DNA of 64,000 nucleotides from Nocardioides sp. S5 (GTDB taxonomy: Bacteria > Actinomycetota > Actinomycetes > Propionibacteriales > Nocardioidaceae): positions 4,685,523 through 4,749,522 of the forward strand of contig NZ_CP022296.1 in assembly GCF_017310035.1 (NCBI RefSeq). Direction: 5' to 3'. Below are positions 35,583 through 45,552 of the stretch, in pieces; the stretch's first letter is position 1; every line of letters starts with the position of its first letter. The position numbers were made by a program, and so were the translations under genes. A model generated the notes under the pieces. The model searched no databases and was not told where the DNA came from. It worked only from the letters and a program-made list of their open reading frames with translations.

Positions 35583-35621
35583 AAGGGGCCAGACACGTAC
35601 GGGGGTCGTGCCTGGCCCCTT
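35583..35621 (+). terminator. Long hairpin downstream of nfo
   Basis: AAGGGGCCAG-a-CACG pairs with CGTG-c-CTGGCCCCTT around a 9-nt loop: 14 bp plus one mismatch. It ends in TTGTAG just before the femX -10-like element. The region 35500-35580 in front is AT-richer and includes TTGACA (35524-35529). Confidence 0.75.
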
Positions 35622-35635
35622 GTAGCCTTCTCGGG

Positions 35636-36772
35636 GTGACGACCCCCCTGACGCTGCGCCCGATCTCCGCGCACGAGCACCGCGAGTTCATCGCTGGCCG
35701 GTCGTCCGCCAGCTTCCTCCAGACGCCCGCCTGGGCGAGCGTGAAGTCCGAGTGGCGCTCGGAGTCGGTGGGCTGGTCGCGCGGCGGCGAGCTGGTCGGC
35801 GTCGGCCTCGTCCTCTACCGCCAGCTGCCCAAGGTCAGGCGCTACCTCGCCTACCTGCCCGAGGGGCCGGTGATCGACTGGTCGGGCGACGACCTCGAGT
35901 CCTGGCTCACCCCGCTCGTCGCGCACCTCAAGGCGCAGGGTGCCTTCGCGGTCCGGATGGGTCCGCCGGTGGTGACGCGCCGCTGGTCGGCCGAGCAGGT
36001 CAAGGCCGGCATCGCCGACGAGTCCGTACGCCGCCTCGGTGACGCGCCTCCCCTCGAGCGGTCCCAGGACGGCGCGTGCGTGATCGCCCAGCTCCACGAG
36101 CTCGGCTGGCAGCAGCAGGGCACCGAGGGCGGCTTCTCCGCCGGGCAGCCGCAGTTCAACTTCCAGATCCCGCTGGTCGACGCCGAGGGCGCGCCGCGGA
36201 CCGAGGCCGACGTCCTCTCGGGCATGAACCAGCTGTGGCGCCGCAACATCAAGAAGGCCGACAAGGCCGGCGTCGAGGTCGCCCTGGGCGAGCGCGCCGA
36301 CCTCAAGGCCTTCCACGACCTCTACGCCCACACCGCGGAGCGCGACCACTTCACCCCGCGCCCGCTGTCCTACTTCGAGACGATGTACGACGCCCTGGCC
36401 GCCGAGGACCCCGACCGGATCCAGCTCTGGCTGGCCCGCCACGAGGGCGACCTGGTCGCGGCGACGATCGCGATCCGCGTCGGCACCCACGCCTGGTACT
36501 CCTACGGCGCCTCGTCGACCGAGAAGCGCGACGTCCGCGGCTCTAACGGCGTGCAGTGGGCGATGATCCGCCACGCGCTGGCCGCCGGCGCCCACGTCTA
36601 CGACCTGCGCGGCATCACCGAGACCCTCGACGCCGACGACCCGCACGTCGGACTGATCCAGTTCAAGGTCGGCACGGGCGGCGAGGCCGTGGAGTACGCC
36701 GGCGAGTGGGACCTGCCGATCAACCGGGCGATCTACAAGGCCTTCCAGCTCTACCTCGCCCGGAGAGGGTGA
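35636..36772 (+). CDS. femX: FemX-like peptidyltransferase (lipid II interpeptide bridge)
   Basis: 378-aa FemAB/Fmh-family non-ribosomal peptidyltransferase (double GNAT fold) that uses aminoacyl-tRNA to add the first bridge residue, probably Gly, to lipid II. Family landmarks: FLQTPAWASVKSEW near residue 25, YLAYLPEGPVIDW, and MNQLWRRNIKKADKAGVEV. The second fold has WYSYGASSTEKRDVRGSNGVQW and GLIQFKVGTGGEAVEYAGEWDLP split over the usual acceptor site. GTG 35636 has TAGCCT exactly 7 nt before it (leaderless). It is followed by an alanine racemase-like gene 7 nt downstream, as in Streptomyces. Confidence 0.92.
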   Translation: MTTPLTLRPISAHEHREFIAGRSSASFLQTPAWASVKSEWRSESVGWSRGGELVGVGLVLYRQLPKVRRYLAYLPEGPVIDWSGDDLESWLTPLVAHLKAQGAFAVRMGPPVVTRRWSAEQVKAGIADESVRRLGDAPPLERSQDGACVIAQLHELGWQQQGTEGGFSAGQPQFNFQIPLVDAEGAPRTEADVLSGMNQLWRRNIKKADKAGVEVALGERADLKAFHDLYAHTAERDHFTPRPLSYFETMYDALAAEDPDRIQLWLARHEGDLVAATIAIRVGTHAWYSYGASSTEKRDVRGSNGVQWAMIRHALAAGAHVYDLRGITETLDADDPHVGLIQFKVGTGGEAVEYAGEWDLPINRAIYKAFQLYLARRG

Positions 36773-36779
36773 GGAGCCG

Positions 36780-37865
36780 ATGAGCCTCACCCTGACCGTC
36801 GACGGGGAGCGGTGGCGCGCCCACCTCCTCGCGACCGCGACCAAGAACCCCGGCATCGTCCCGGTGGCCAAGGGCAACGGCTACGGCATGACGCTGGGCC
36901 GTCTGGCGCGCCGCGCCCAGTGGCTCGCCGACCACGCCGAGCAGACCGGCGCCCCCCTCGACCTGCTCGCGGTCGGCACCTACGACGAGGTCGAGCAGGC
37001 CACCAGCCGCTACGACGGTGACATCCTGGTGCTGACCCCCTGGCGTCCCTTCGGCGCCGCGCTCGCCCTCGACCCCCGGATCGCCTCGCGGGTCGTGCAC
37101 ACCGTGAGCCGGCCCGAGGACCTGGCCGCCCTCCGCGCGCACCACCCCCGCGCGCGCTTCCTGCTCGAGCAGCTCACCTCGATGCGACGCCACGGCATGA
37201 CGCGCCGCGAGCTCGCGGCCGCCGCCGAGGCCGTCGGCGACCACGGGCACTCGAGCGGGCTGCGGGGCGTGGCCATGCACCTGCCCCTCAACACGACCTC
37301 CCACCTCGGTGAGGTGAGCCGGCTGATCAACGACATCGTCGCCTCGGGCCTGCCCACGCGCACGGTCTTCGTCTCCCACCTCACCCACGCCGAGCACGCC
37401 CAGCTGGCCGCCACCTATCCCGACTTCACCGTCCGGCCCCGCATCGGCACCGACCTCTGGCTCGGCGACCGCGGTGCGCTGAAGGTAGGGGCCACCGTGC
37501 TCGACGTGCACGAGGTCGAGCGTGGCGACACCTTCGGCTACCGCGGCCGCAGCGCGCCCAAGCACGGCCACATCGTGGTGGTCAGCGGCGGCACCGCGCA
37601 CGGCATCGGCCTCGAGGCGCCGACCGGCGACCAGTCGCTCAAGGCGCGGGCGGCGACCCTGGCCCGCGGCGGCCTCGACGCGGTCGGCTTCGTGCGCTCG
37701 CCGTTCTCCATCGACGGCAAGCAGCGGCTCTTCGCCGAGCCGCCGCACATGCAGGCCTCGATGCTCTTCGTGCCCTCAGGGGCGCGGGTGCCGCGCATCG
37801 GCGAGGACATCGAGGTGCGGGTCCGCTTCACCGCGACCGACTTCGACCGCGTCGTCATCAGCTGA
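36780..37865 (+). CDS. Alanine racemase-like PLP enzyme linked to femX
   Basis: 361-aa fold-type III PLP enzyme. The PLP lysine is in VPVAKGNGYGM (Lys31). The barrel continues through FLLEQLTSMRRHGMT, GVAMHLPLN and VRPRIGTDLWLGDRGAL. The C-terminal beta domain is shortened and does not show the canonical alanine-racemase catalytic Tyr context clearly. It may therefore act on another amino acid or have a non-racemase role with FemX. ATG 36780 follows GAGGAG. It overlaps the convergent membrane-protein gene by 90 bp. Confidence 0.82.
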   Translation: MSLTLTVDGERWRAHLLATATKNPGIVPVAKGNGYGMTLGRLARRAQWLADHAEQTGAPLDLLAVGTYDEVEQATSRYDGDILVLTPWRPFGAALALDPRIASRVVHTVSRPEDLAALRAHHPRARFLLEQLTSMRRHGMTRRELAAAAEAVGDHGHSSGLRGVAMHLPLNTTSHLGEVSRLINDIVASGLPTRTVFVSHLTHAEHAQLAATYPDFTVRPRIGTDLWLGDRGALKVGATVLDVHEVERGDTFGYRGRSAPKHGHIVVVSGGTAHGIGLEAPTGDQSLKARAATLARGGLDAVGFVRSPFSIDGKQRLFAEPPHMQASMLFVPSGARVPRIGEDIEVRVRFTATDFDRVVIS

Positions 37866-39032
37866 GGCGTCGCGCAGCACGGCGACCACCAGCCACACCA
37901 GTCCGGCCACGCGCAGCACGACCGCCAGCCAGTAGGCCCGCGCGTCGTCGGCGATCGTCGGCACGAGCGCCTGCCCGACGTACCACCCGGTGATGACCCA
38001 GCTGAGCAGGTGCAGGGCCTGCCACACCAGCAGGTCGCGCCAGCGGCGTACGGCGATCGCGGCCAGCGGCAGCACCAGCAGCGCTGACTCCGGAGGAGCC
38101 GACGGCGCCACGACGAGCGCCGCGGCGAGCAGCACCAGACCGGCGCGGGCGGCGGTGACCGGGCCCGGACCGGCACGGCGCACGAGGCGCCAGACCGCCC
38201 CTGCAGCGAGCGCGAGCACCAGCAGCTGCACGACCGCACGTGTGGCGCGGGACTCCCCGACGCCCGACTGCTCCAGCAGGAGCCAGATCGAGCCGAGGTC
38301 CGGGTCCTCGGTGGTGCCGCGACCCGGCAGCGTGACCACGACGTACGCCGCCGCTGCCGCGACGAGGGCGTCGACCCGGTCGCGCCACCGCCTCCCGACG
38401 GCGACCACGCCGACGAAGGCCACGGCGACCGGGAGCGCGAACGCCGCACCGATACCGGCGCCGACCCCGGCCACCCAGGCGCGGCCGGTGGTCCAGCCCC
38501 ACAGGAGCACGGCGACGGCGACGGCCGCGACGAGCTCCCACGAGAGCCACTGCACGAGGAGGACCGGGCCCAGGGCCCAGCCGGCCGCGGCCCACGGACG
38601 ACGGGGGTCGACCCGGGTCAGGAGCGCGGTCGTCAGGAGGGCCAGCGCCGCCAGCAGCACGGCGAGCGCGGCGGTGGTCGCGACGGTCCCGGCGCCGGGA
38701 CCGAGGGCAGCCAGGCGCTCGAGCCACGTGGCGACCCGCGGCGGGGTGGAGGCGTCGACCGGTGCGCCGGCCAGGTCGCTCCAGCAGAGCTGGGCGAAGG
38801 GCTGGTCGGCCTTGCTCCATCCCGACGGCACGCACGCGGCCTTGCTGAGCATGCCGGCCGCCAGGACGAAGCCGGTGGCGCCGAGCAGGACCCGCGGGGC
38901 GTCCCACCACCGGTGACCGGCGGCGTGGTCACCGACGGGCCCGCCGACCGCCTCCGACATGGTCGCGACGACCGGGTCGGTGCGACTGGGCGCGTCGCGG
39001 TCCCGGAAGCGGTCGCGGTCCCCGGCGTGCAC
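37776..39032 (-). CDS. Polytopic membrane protein, Rv0051-like (possible GT87/mannosyltransferase relative)
   Basis: 418-aa integral membrane protein with about 9-10 helices, e.g. VLLGATGFVLAAGMLSKAAC, TTAALAVLLAALALLTTALL and WELVAAVAVAVLLWGW. Its place next to the class A PBP matches mycobacterial Rv0051, a DUF2029/GT87-type protein, but this one is shorter. GTG 39032 follows GAGGCCGGCG and lies 8 nt after the PBP stop, so the two are co-transcribed; ATG 38960 is an alternative. The last 30 residues are charged and lie antisense to the end of the racemase-like gene. Confidence 0.7.
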   Translation of the reverse strand: MHAGDRDRFRDRDAPSRTDPVVATMSEAVGGPVGDHAAGHRWWDAPRVLLGATGFVLAAGMLSKAACVPSGWSKADQPFAQLCWSDLAGAPVDASTPPRVATWLERLAALGPGAGTVATTAALAVLLAALALLTTALLTRVDPRRPWAAAGWALGPVLLVQWLSWELVAAVAVAVLLWGWTTGRAWVAGVGAGIGAAFALPVAVAFVGVVAVGRRWRDRVDALVAAAAAYVVVTLPGRGTTEDPDLGSIWLLLEQSGVGESRATRAVVQLLVLALAAGAVWRLVRRAGPGPVTAARAGLVLLAAALVVAPSAPPESALLVLPLAAIAVRRWRDLLVWQALHLLSWVITGWYVGQALVPTIADDARAYWLAVVLRVAGLVWLVVAVLRDASADDDAVEVGRGEADPHLDVLADARHPRP

Positions 39033-39040
39033 CGCCGGCC

Positions 39041-41386
<2,346 letters not shown>

Positions 41387-41458
41387 CGCACAAGCGTACG
41401 GGGACCGGTGGACCATCCTTGATTCGTCACCGACGGATATATCGCTACGATAGGTCGC

Positions 41459-42082
41459 ATGGCACGCCGCGGGGACACCATCGAGCTCGCAGTCCTCGGA
41501 CTGCTGCACGAGGGACCCATGCACGGCTACGAGCTGCGCAAGCGGCTCAACCTGATGCTCGGATGGGGTCGGGTGCTGTCCTACGGCTCCCTCTACCCCG
41601 CACTCAAGAAGATGCTGCGCGCGAACCTCATCACCGAGGTCGCCGCCACCACCACGCCGACCAGCCGCCGTCCGCGGATCACCTACGAGGTCACCGCGGC
41701 CGGCAACGAGCACTTCCAGCGGCTCATGACGGAGGTCGGTCCGACCGCGTGGGAGGACGACAACTTCGACATCCGGTTCGCGTTCTTCTCCTCCACCGAC
41801 ATGGAGATCCGTCTCCGCGTCCTGGAGGGTCGGCGCTCGCGCCTGCAGGAGCGGCTCGCCCGCGTGCAGGGCGAGCTCGAGCGCACCCAGGCGGAGGTCG
41901 ACCGCTACGCCGCCGAGCTCCAGCGCCACGGCGTGGAGTCGGTCGAGCGCGAGGTCCGGTGGCTCTCGGACCTGATCCGTGCCGAGCGCGGCGACGGGGC
42001 AGCGACCCCGCCGAGCCTGCCGCCACCTGCACCATCCACCACCCCACGGGCCGCCGGCGGCGTCCCGTCCAGCAACGACTGA
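41459..42082 (+). CDS. PadR-family transcriptional regulator
   Basis: 207-aa PadR regulator. The N-terminal winged helix shows LAVLGLLHEGPMHGYELRKRL and YGSLYPALKKMLRANLI. The long C-terminal coiled dimerisation helix covers about residues 115-175 (RSRLQERLARVQGELERTQAE), followed by a Pro/Ser tail. ATG 41459 has TACGAT exactly 7 nt upstream (41446-41451) and no ribosome-binding site: leaderless. It sits between ponA and ino1, as mycobacterial Rv0047c does. It may regulate ino1 or itself. Confidence 0.93.
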   Translation: MARRGDTIELAVLGLLHEGPMHGYELRKRLNLMLGWGRVLSYGSLYPALKKMLRANLITEVAATTTPTSRRPRITYEVTAAGNEHFQRLMTEVGPTAWEDDNFDIRFAFFSSTDMEIRLRVLEGRRSRLQERLARVQGELERTQAEVDRYAAELQRHGVESVEREVRWLSDLIRAERGDGAATPPSLPPPAPSTTPRAAGGVPSSND

Positions 42083-42121
42083 TCACCAGCCAGCGAGACA
42101 CGCAGAGAGAAGGAGAGCCCC

Positions 42122-43204
42122 ATGGGTTCGGTACGAGTAGGGATCGTGGGAGTCGGCAACTGCGCGACCTCCCTCATCCAGGGCGTTGAGTACTACAAGG
42201 ACGCGGACCCGGCCGGGACCGTTCCGGGGCTCATGCACGTCGTCTTCGGCGACTACCACGTCAAGGACGTCGAGTTCGTCGTCGCCTTCGACGTCGACGA
42301 CAAGAAGGTCGGCAAGGACCTGTCGGAGGCCATCAACGCCTCGGAGAACAACACCATCAAGATCGCCGACGTCCCGACGCTGGGCGTCGAGGTCAAGCGC
42401 GGCCCGACCCTCGACGGCCTCGGCAAGTACTACCGCCAGACCATCGAGGAGTCCGCGGCCGAGCCGGTCGACGTCGTCCAGGCGCTCAAGGACGCCGAGG
42501 TCGACGTCCTCGTGTCCTACCTCCCGGTGGGCTCGGAGGAGGCCGACAAGTTCTACGCCCAGTGCGCCATCGACGCCGGCGTCGGCTTCGTCAACGCGCT
42601 GCCCGTCTTCATCGCCTCCGACCCGGTCTGGGCCAAGAAGTTCGAGGACGCCGGCGTCCCGATCGTCGGCGACGACATCAAGAGCCAGGTCGGTGCCACC
42701 ATCACCCACCGCGTGATGGCGAAGCTGTTCGAGGACCGCGGCGTCGCGCTGGACCGCACCTACCAGCTCAACGTCGGCGGCAACATGGACTTCAAGAACA
42801 TGCTCGAGCGTGAGCGCCTGGAGTCCAAGAAGGTCTCCAAGACCCAGGCCGTGACGTCGAACCTGACCGGCGAGCTGGCCGACAAGATCGACAGCCGCAA
42901 CGTGCACATCGGCCCGTCCGACTACGTCGCGTGGCTCGACGACCGCAAGTGGGCCTACGTCCGCCTCGAGGGTCGCGCCTTCGGTGACGTCCCGCTCAAC
43001 CTCGAGTACAAGCTCGAGGTCTGGGACTCCCCGAACTCGGCCGGCATCATCATCGACGCCGTCCGCGCCGCCAAGATCGCCAAGGACCGCGGCATCGGCG
43101 GCCCGATCCTGCCGGCCTCGGCCTACCTGATGAAGTCCCCGCCCGTGCAGATGGCCGACGAGGTCGGCCGCGCCGAGCTCGAGAAGTTCATCGCCGGCGA
43201 GTGA
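42122..43204 (+). CDS. ino1: Inositol-3-phosphate synthase
   Basis: Converts glucose-6-phosphate to 1L-myo-inositol-1-phosphate (NAD-dependent, archaeal/actinobacterial short type, 360 aa), feeding phosphatidylinositol and mycothiol synthesis. Rossmann start [18 protein letters not shown]; catalytic regions [22 protein letters not shown] and [17 protein letters not shown] 42122 follows AGAAGGAGAG. Forms a unit with padR and ends at a strong hairpin. Confidence 0.97.
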   Translation: MGSVRVGIVGVGNCATSLIQGVEYYKDADPAGTVPGLMHVVFGDYHVKDVEFVVAFDVDDKKVGKDLSEAINASENNTIKIADVPTLGVEVKRGPTLDGLGKYYRQTIEESAAEPVDVVQALKDAEVDVLVSYLPVGSEEADKFYAQCAIDAGVGFVNALPVFIASDPVWAKKFEDAGVPIVGDDIKSQVGATITHRVMAKLFEDRGVALDRTYQLNVGGNMDFKNMLERERLESKKVSKTQAVTSNLTGELADKIDSRNVHIGPSDYVAWLDDRKWAYVRLEGRAFGDVPLNLEYKLEVWDSPNSAGIIIDAVRAAKIAKDRGIGGPILPASAYLMKSPPVQMADEVGRAELEKFIAGE

Positions 43205-43237
43205 CCCGACGCGTCACCCGACGCCAGCACTGACGCA

Positions 43238-43267
43238 GGCCCCGTCCCCCTCGCGGGGGGCGGGGCC
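43238..43267 (+). terminator. Terminator of ino1
   Basis: GGCCCCG-t-CCCCC, loop TCGC, GGGGG-g-CGGGGCC followed by TTCGT: a 12-bp GC stem 34 nt after the ino1 stop. Confidence 0.85.
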
Positions 43268-43308
43268 TTCGTGCTCCCCGACGACCGTCGGCCCGTACGC
43301 TCGCCGGC

Positions 43309-43938
43309 GTGACCGCTCGCGCCCCGCTCGTCGTCGGATTCGACCTCGACCTCACCCTGATCGACACCGCGGCCGGGTTCCGGCAGGTCCTGGAGGTGCT
43401 GGGTGCCGAGCTGGGCGTGGAGTTCCCGCTGGAGGAGATGACCGCCCGGCTGGGCCCGCCGCTCGACCACCTGCTCGCGCCCTACCTCCTGCCCGAGCAG
43501 GTCGCACCGGCCGGGGACCGGTTCCGGGCGCTCTACCCCGACCACGCGATCACCACGGTCCCCGCGCTTCCCGGTGCGCACGAGGCGTTCGAGGCGGTGC
43601 GCGCCCACGGCGGGCGGGTGCTCGTGGTCACCGGCAAGTACACCCCCAACGCCCAGCTCCACCTCGACCACCTGGGCCTCTCCTCCGACCACCTCGAGGG
43701 ATGGGTGTGGGGCGTGGGCAAGGCCGACGTGCTGCGCCGCGAAGGTGCGCTCGCCTACGTCGGCGACCACGTCCACGACGTCGAGGGGGCCCGGGCCGCC
43801 GACGTGCTCAGCGTGTCGGTGCTGACCGGTGGCTGCACCCGCGAGGAGCTCGTGGCGGCGGGCACCGACGTGGTCCTCGACGACCTGCTGGAGTTCCCGG
43901 ACTGGCTCGACACCGCGGTCCTCGCCCGCGACGCCTGA
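43309..43938 (+). CDS. HAD-superfamily phosphatase
   Basis: 209-aa haloacid-dehalogenase-like hydrolase. Motif I is GFDLDLTLIDT with the nucleophile Asp and the acid/base Asp two residues later. Motif II is VVTGK (Thr) and motif III the Lys in GVGKADVL. Motif IV is YVGDHVHDVEGA. The cap is helical and small, as in phosphoglycolate phosphatase/Gph-like enzymes. GTG 43309 has TACGCT exactly 7 nt upstream (leaderless). Substrate unknown. Confidence 0.9.
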   Translation: MTARAPLVVGFDLDLTLIDTAAGFRQVLEVLGAELGVEFPLEEMTARLGPPLDHLLAPYLLPEQVAPAGDRFRALYPDHAITTVPALPGAHEAFEAVRAHGGRVLVVTGKYTPNAQLHLDHLGLSSDHLEGWVWGVGKADVLRREGALAYVGDHVHDVEGARAADVLSVSVLTGGCTREELVAAGTDVVLDDLLEFPDWLDTAVLARDA

Positions 43939-44050
43939 CGCTCGCGCCCGCCACACCCCGAGGCACCGGGTGCGACAGCGGGGAACTTCGTGCCCGACAT
44001 GTCACGACGATCGTCCCCGTTGACGACTCACAGATCGGGTGGCGGCAGCT

Positions 44051-45499
44051 TCAGCCGCGCTCGGCCCACCACGCGCGGAGCGCGGCCTCGGCCTCCTCAG
44101 GCGACTTCGGGCCCTCCTCCATGCGGAGCTCGAGGAGGAAGGCGTAGGCCTGGCCGACCTCGCGGCCGGGGCCGATGCCCAGGATCCCCATGATCTGGTT
44201 GCCGTCGAGGTCGGGCCGGACGGAGGCCAGCTCCTCCTCCTCACCGAGCCGCGCGATGCGCTCCTCCAGCGAGTCGTAGGTGCGGCGCAGCCGGTCGGCC
44301 TTGCGCTGGTTGCGGGTGGTGCAGTCGGCGCGGGTGAGGATGTGCAGCCGCTCGAGCTGGTCGCCGGCGTCGCGGACGTAGCGGCGTACGGCGCTGTCGG
44401 TCCACTCCCCCGAGCCGTAGCCGTGGAAGCGCAGGTGCAGCTCGACCAGCGTCGACACCGCGTCGATGTCGGAGTTGGAGAAGCGCAGCGCCTTCATCCG
44501 CCTGCGGGTGAGCTTGGCGCCCACCACGTCATGGTGGTGGAAGGTGACGATGCCGCCGGCCTCGAAGCGACGGGTCCGCGGCTTGCCGACGTCGTGCATG
44601 AGCGCGGCGAAGCGGGCGACGAAGTCGGGGCCGCCGCCGAGGCGGTGCTCGAGGTCGATCGACTGCTCGAGGACGGTGAGCGTGTGCTCGTAGACGTCCT
44701 TGTGGCGGTGGTGCTCGTCGCGCTCGAGCGCCAGCGCGGGCAGCTCGGGCAGCACGTGCTCGGCCAGGCCGGTCTCGACGAGCAGCGTGAGGCCGAGCCG
44801 CGGGTGCGGGGCGCAGACCAGCTTGACCAGCTCGTCGCGCACGCGCTCGGCGGAGATGATCTCGATCCGCGCGGCCATCGCGGTCATCGCCTCGACCACC
44901 TCGGGGGCGACGGTGAAGCCGAGCTGGGCGGCGAAGCGCGCGGCACGCATCATCCGCAGCGGGTCGTCGGAGAAGGACTGCTCCGGCGTGCCGGGCGTGC
45001 GCAGCACCCGCTCGGCGAGGTCGACGATGCCGCCGTGCGGGTCGACGAACTCGCGGCTCGGCACCCGCACCGCCATCGAGTTGACCGAGAAGTCGCGCCG
45101 GCCGAGGTCCCCGGCCAGGGAGTCGCCGAACGAGACGTCGGGGTTGCGCGAGGCCGGGTCGTAGGTCTCCGAGCGGTAGGTGGTGATCTCCACCTGCCAC
45201 TCGCCCTTGCGGCACCCGATCGTGCCGAACTCGCGCCCCATGTCCCACACCGCGTCTGCCCACCCGGCCACGAGCCGCTCGGTGACCTCGGGGCGGGCGG
45301 AGGTGGTGAAGTCGAGGTCGTTCTGGAGGCGACCGATCATCGCGTCGCGCACCGGGCCGCCGACCAGCGCGAGCTCCTCGCCGGCGCCGTCGAACAGCGC
45401 GCCGAGCTCGTCGATGACGGAGCCGATGCGCTCGAGCTCCGCGCCGACGCGGCGCTGGATCTCGACGATGGTGAGGGGCTCAAGGACGGCGTCGGACAC
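44051..45499 (-). CDS. cca: CCA tRNA nucleotidyltransferase with HD domain
   Basis: 482-aa class II nucleotidyltransferase that adds or repairs the 3' CCA of tRNA. Head motif LVGGPVRDAMIG...DLDFTTSARP; GRRDFSVNSMAV; DPLRMMRAARFAAQLGF. An HD hydrolase-like domain follows (YEHTLTVLEQSIDL, LMHDVGKPRTR, HHHDVVGAKL). Equivalent to mycobacterial PcnA. GTG 45499 has TAGAGT 8 nt upstream. It is divergent from the murJ operon by 53 bp; the mutT gene seen between them in mycobacteria is absent. Confidence 0.95.
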   Translation of the reverse strand: MSDAVLEPLTIVEIQRRVGAELERIGSVIDELGALFDGAGEELALVGGPVRDAMIGRLQNDLDFTTSARPEVTERLVAGWADAVWDMGREFGTIGCRKGEWQVEITTYRSETYDPASRNPDVSFGDSLAGDLGRRDFSVNSMAVRVPSREFVDPHGGIVDLAERVLRTPGTPEQSFSDDPLRMMRAARFAAQLGFTVAPEVVEAMTAMAARIEIISAERVRDELVKLVCAPHPRLGLTLLVETGLAEHVLPELPALALERDEHHRHKDVYEHTLTVLEQSIDLEHRLGGGPDFVARFAALMHDVGKPRTRRFEAGGIVTFHHHDVVGAKLTRRRMKALRFSNSDIDAVSTLVELHLRFHGYGSGEWTDSAVRRYVRDAGDQLERLHILTRADCTTRNQRKADRLRRTYDSLEERIARLGEEEELASVRPDLDGNQIMGILGIGPGREVGQAYAFLLELRMEEGPKSPEEAEAALRAWWAERG

Positions 45500-45552
45500 G
45501 ACAGGGCACTCTACGTGCCGGTCAGGAACCACCTAACATCTAACATCGGTGC

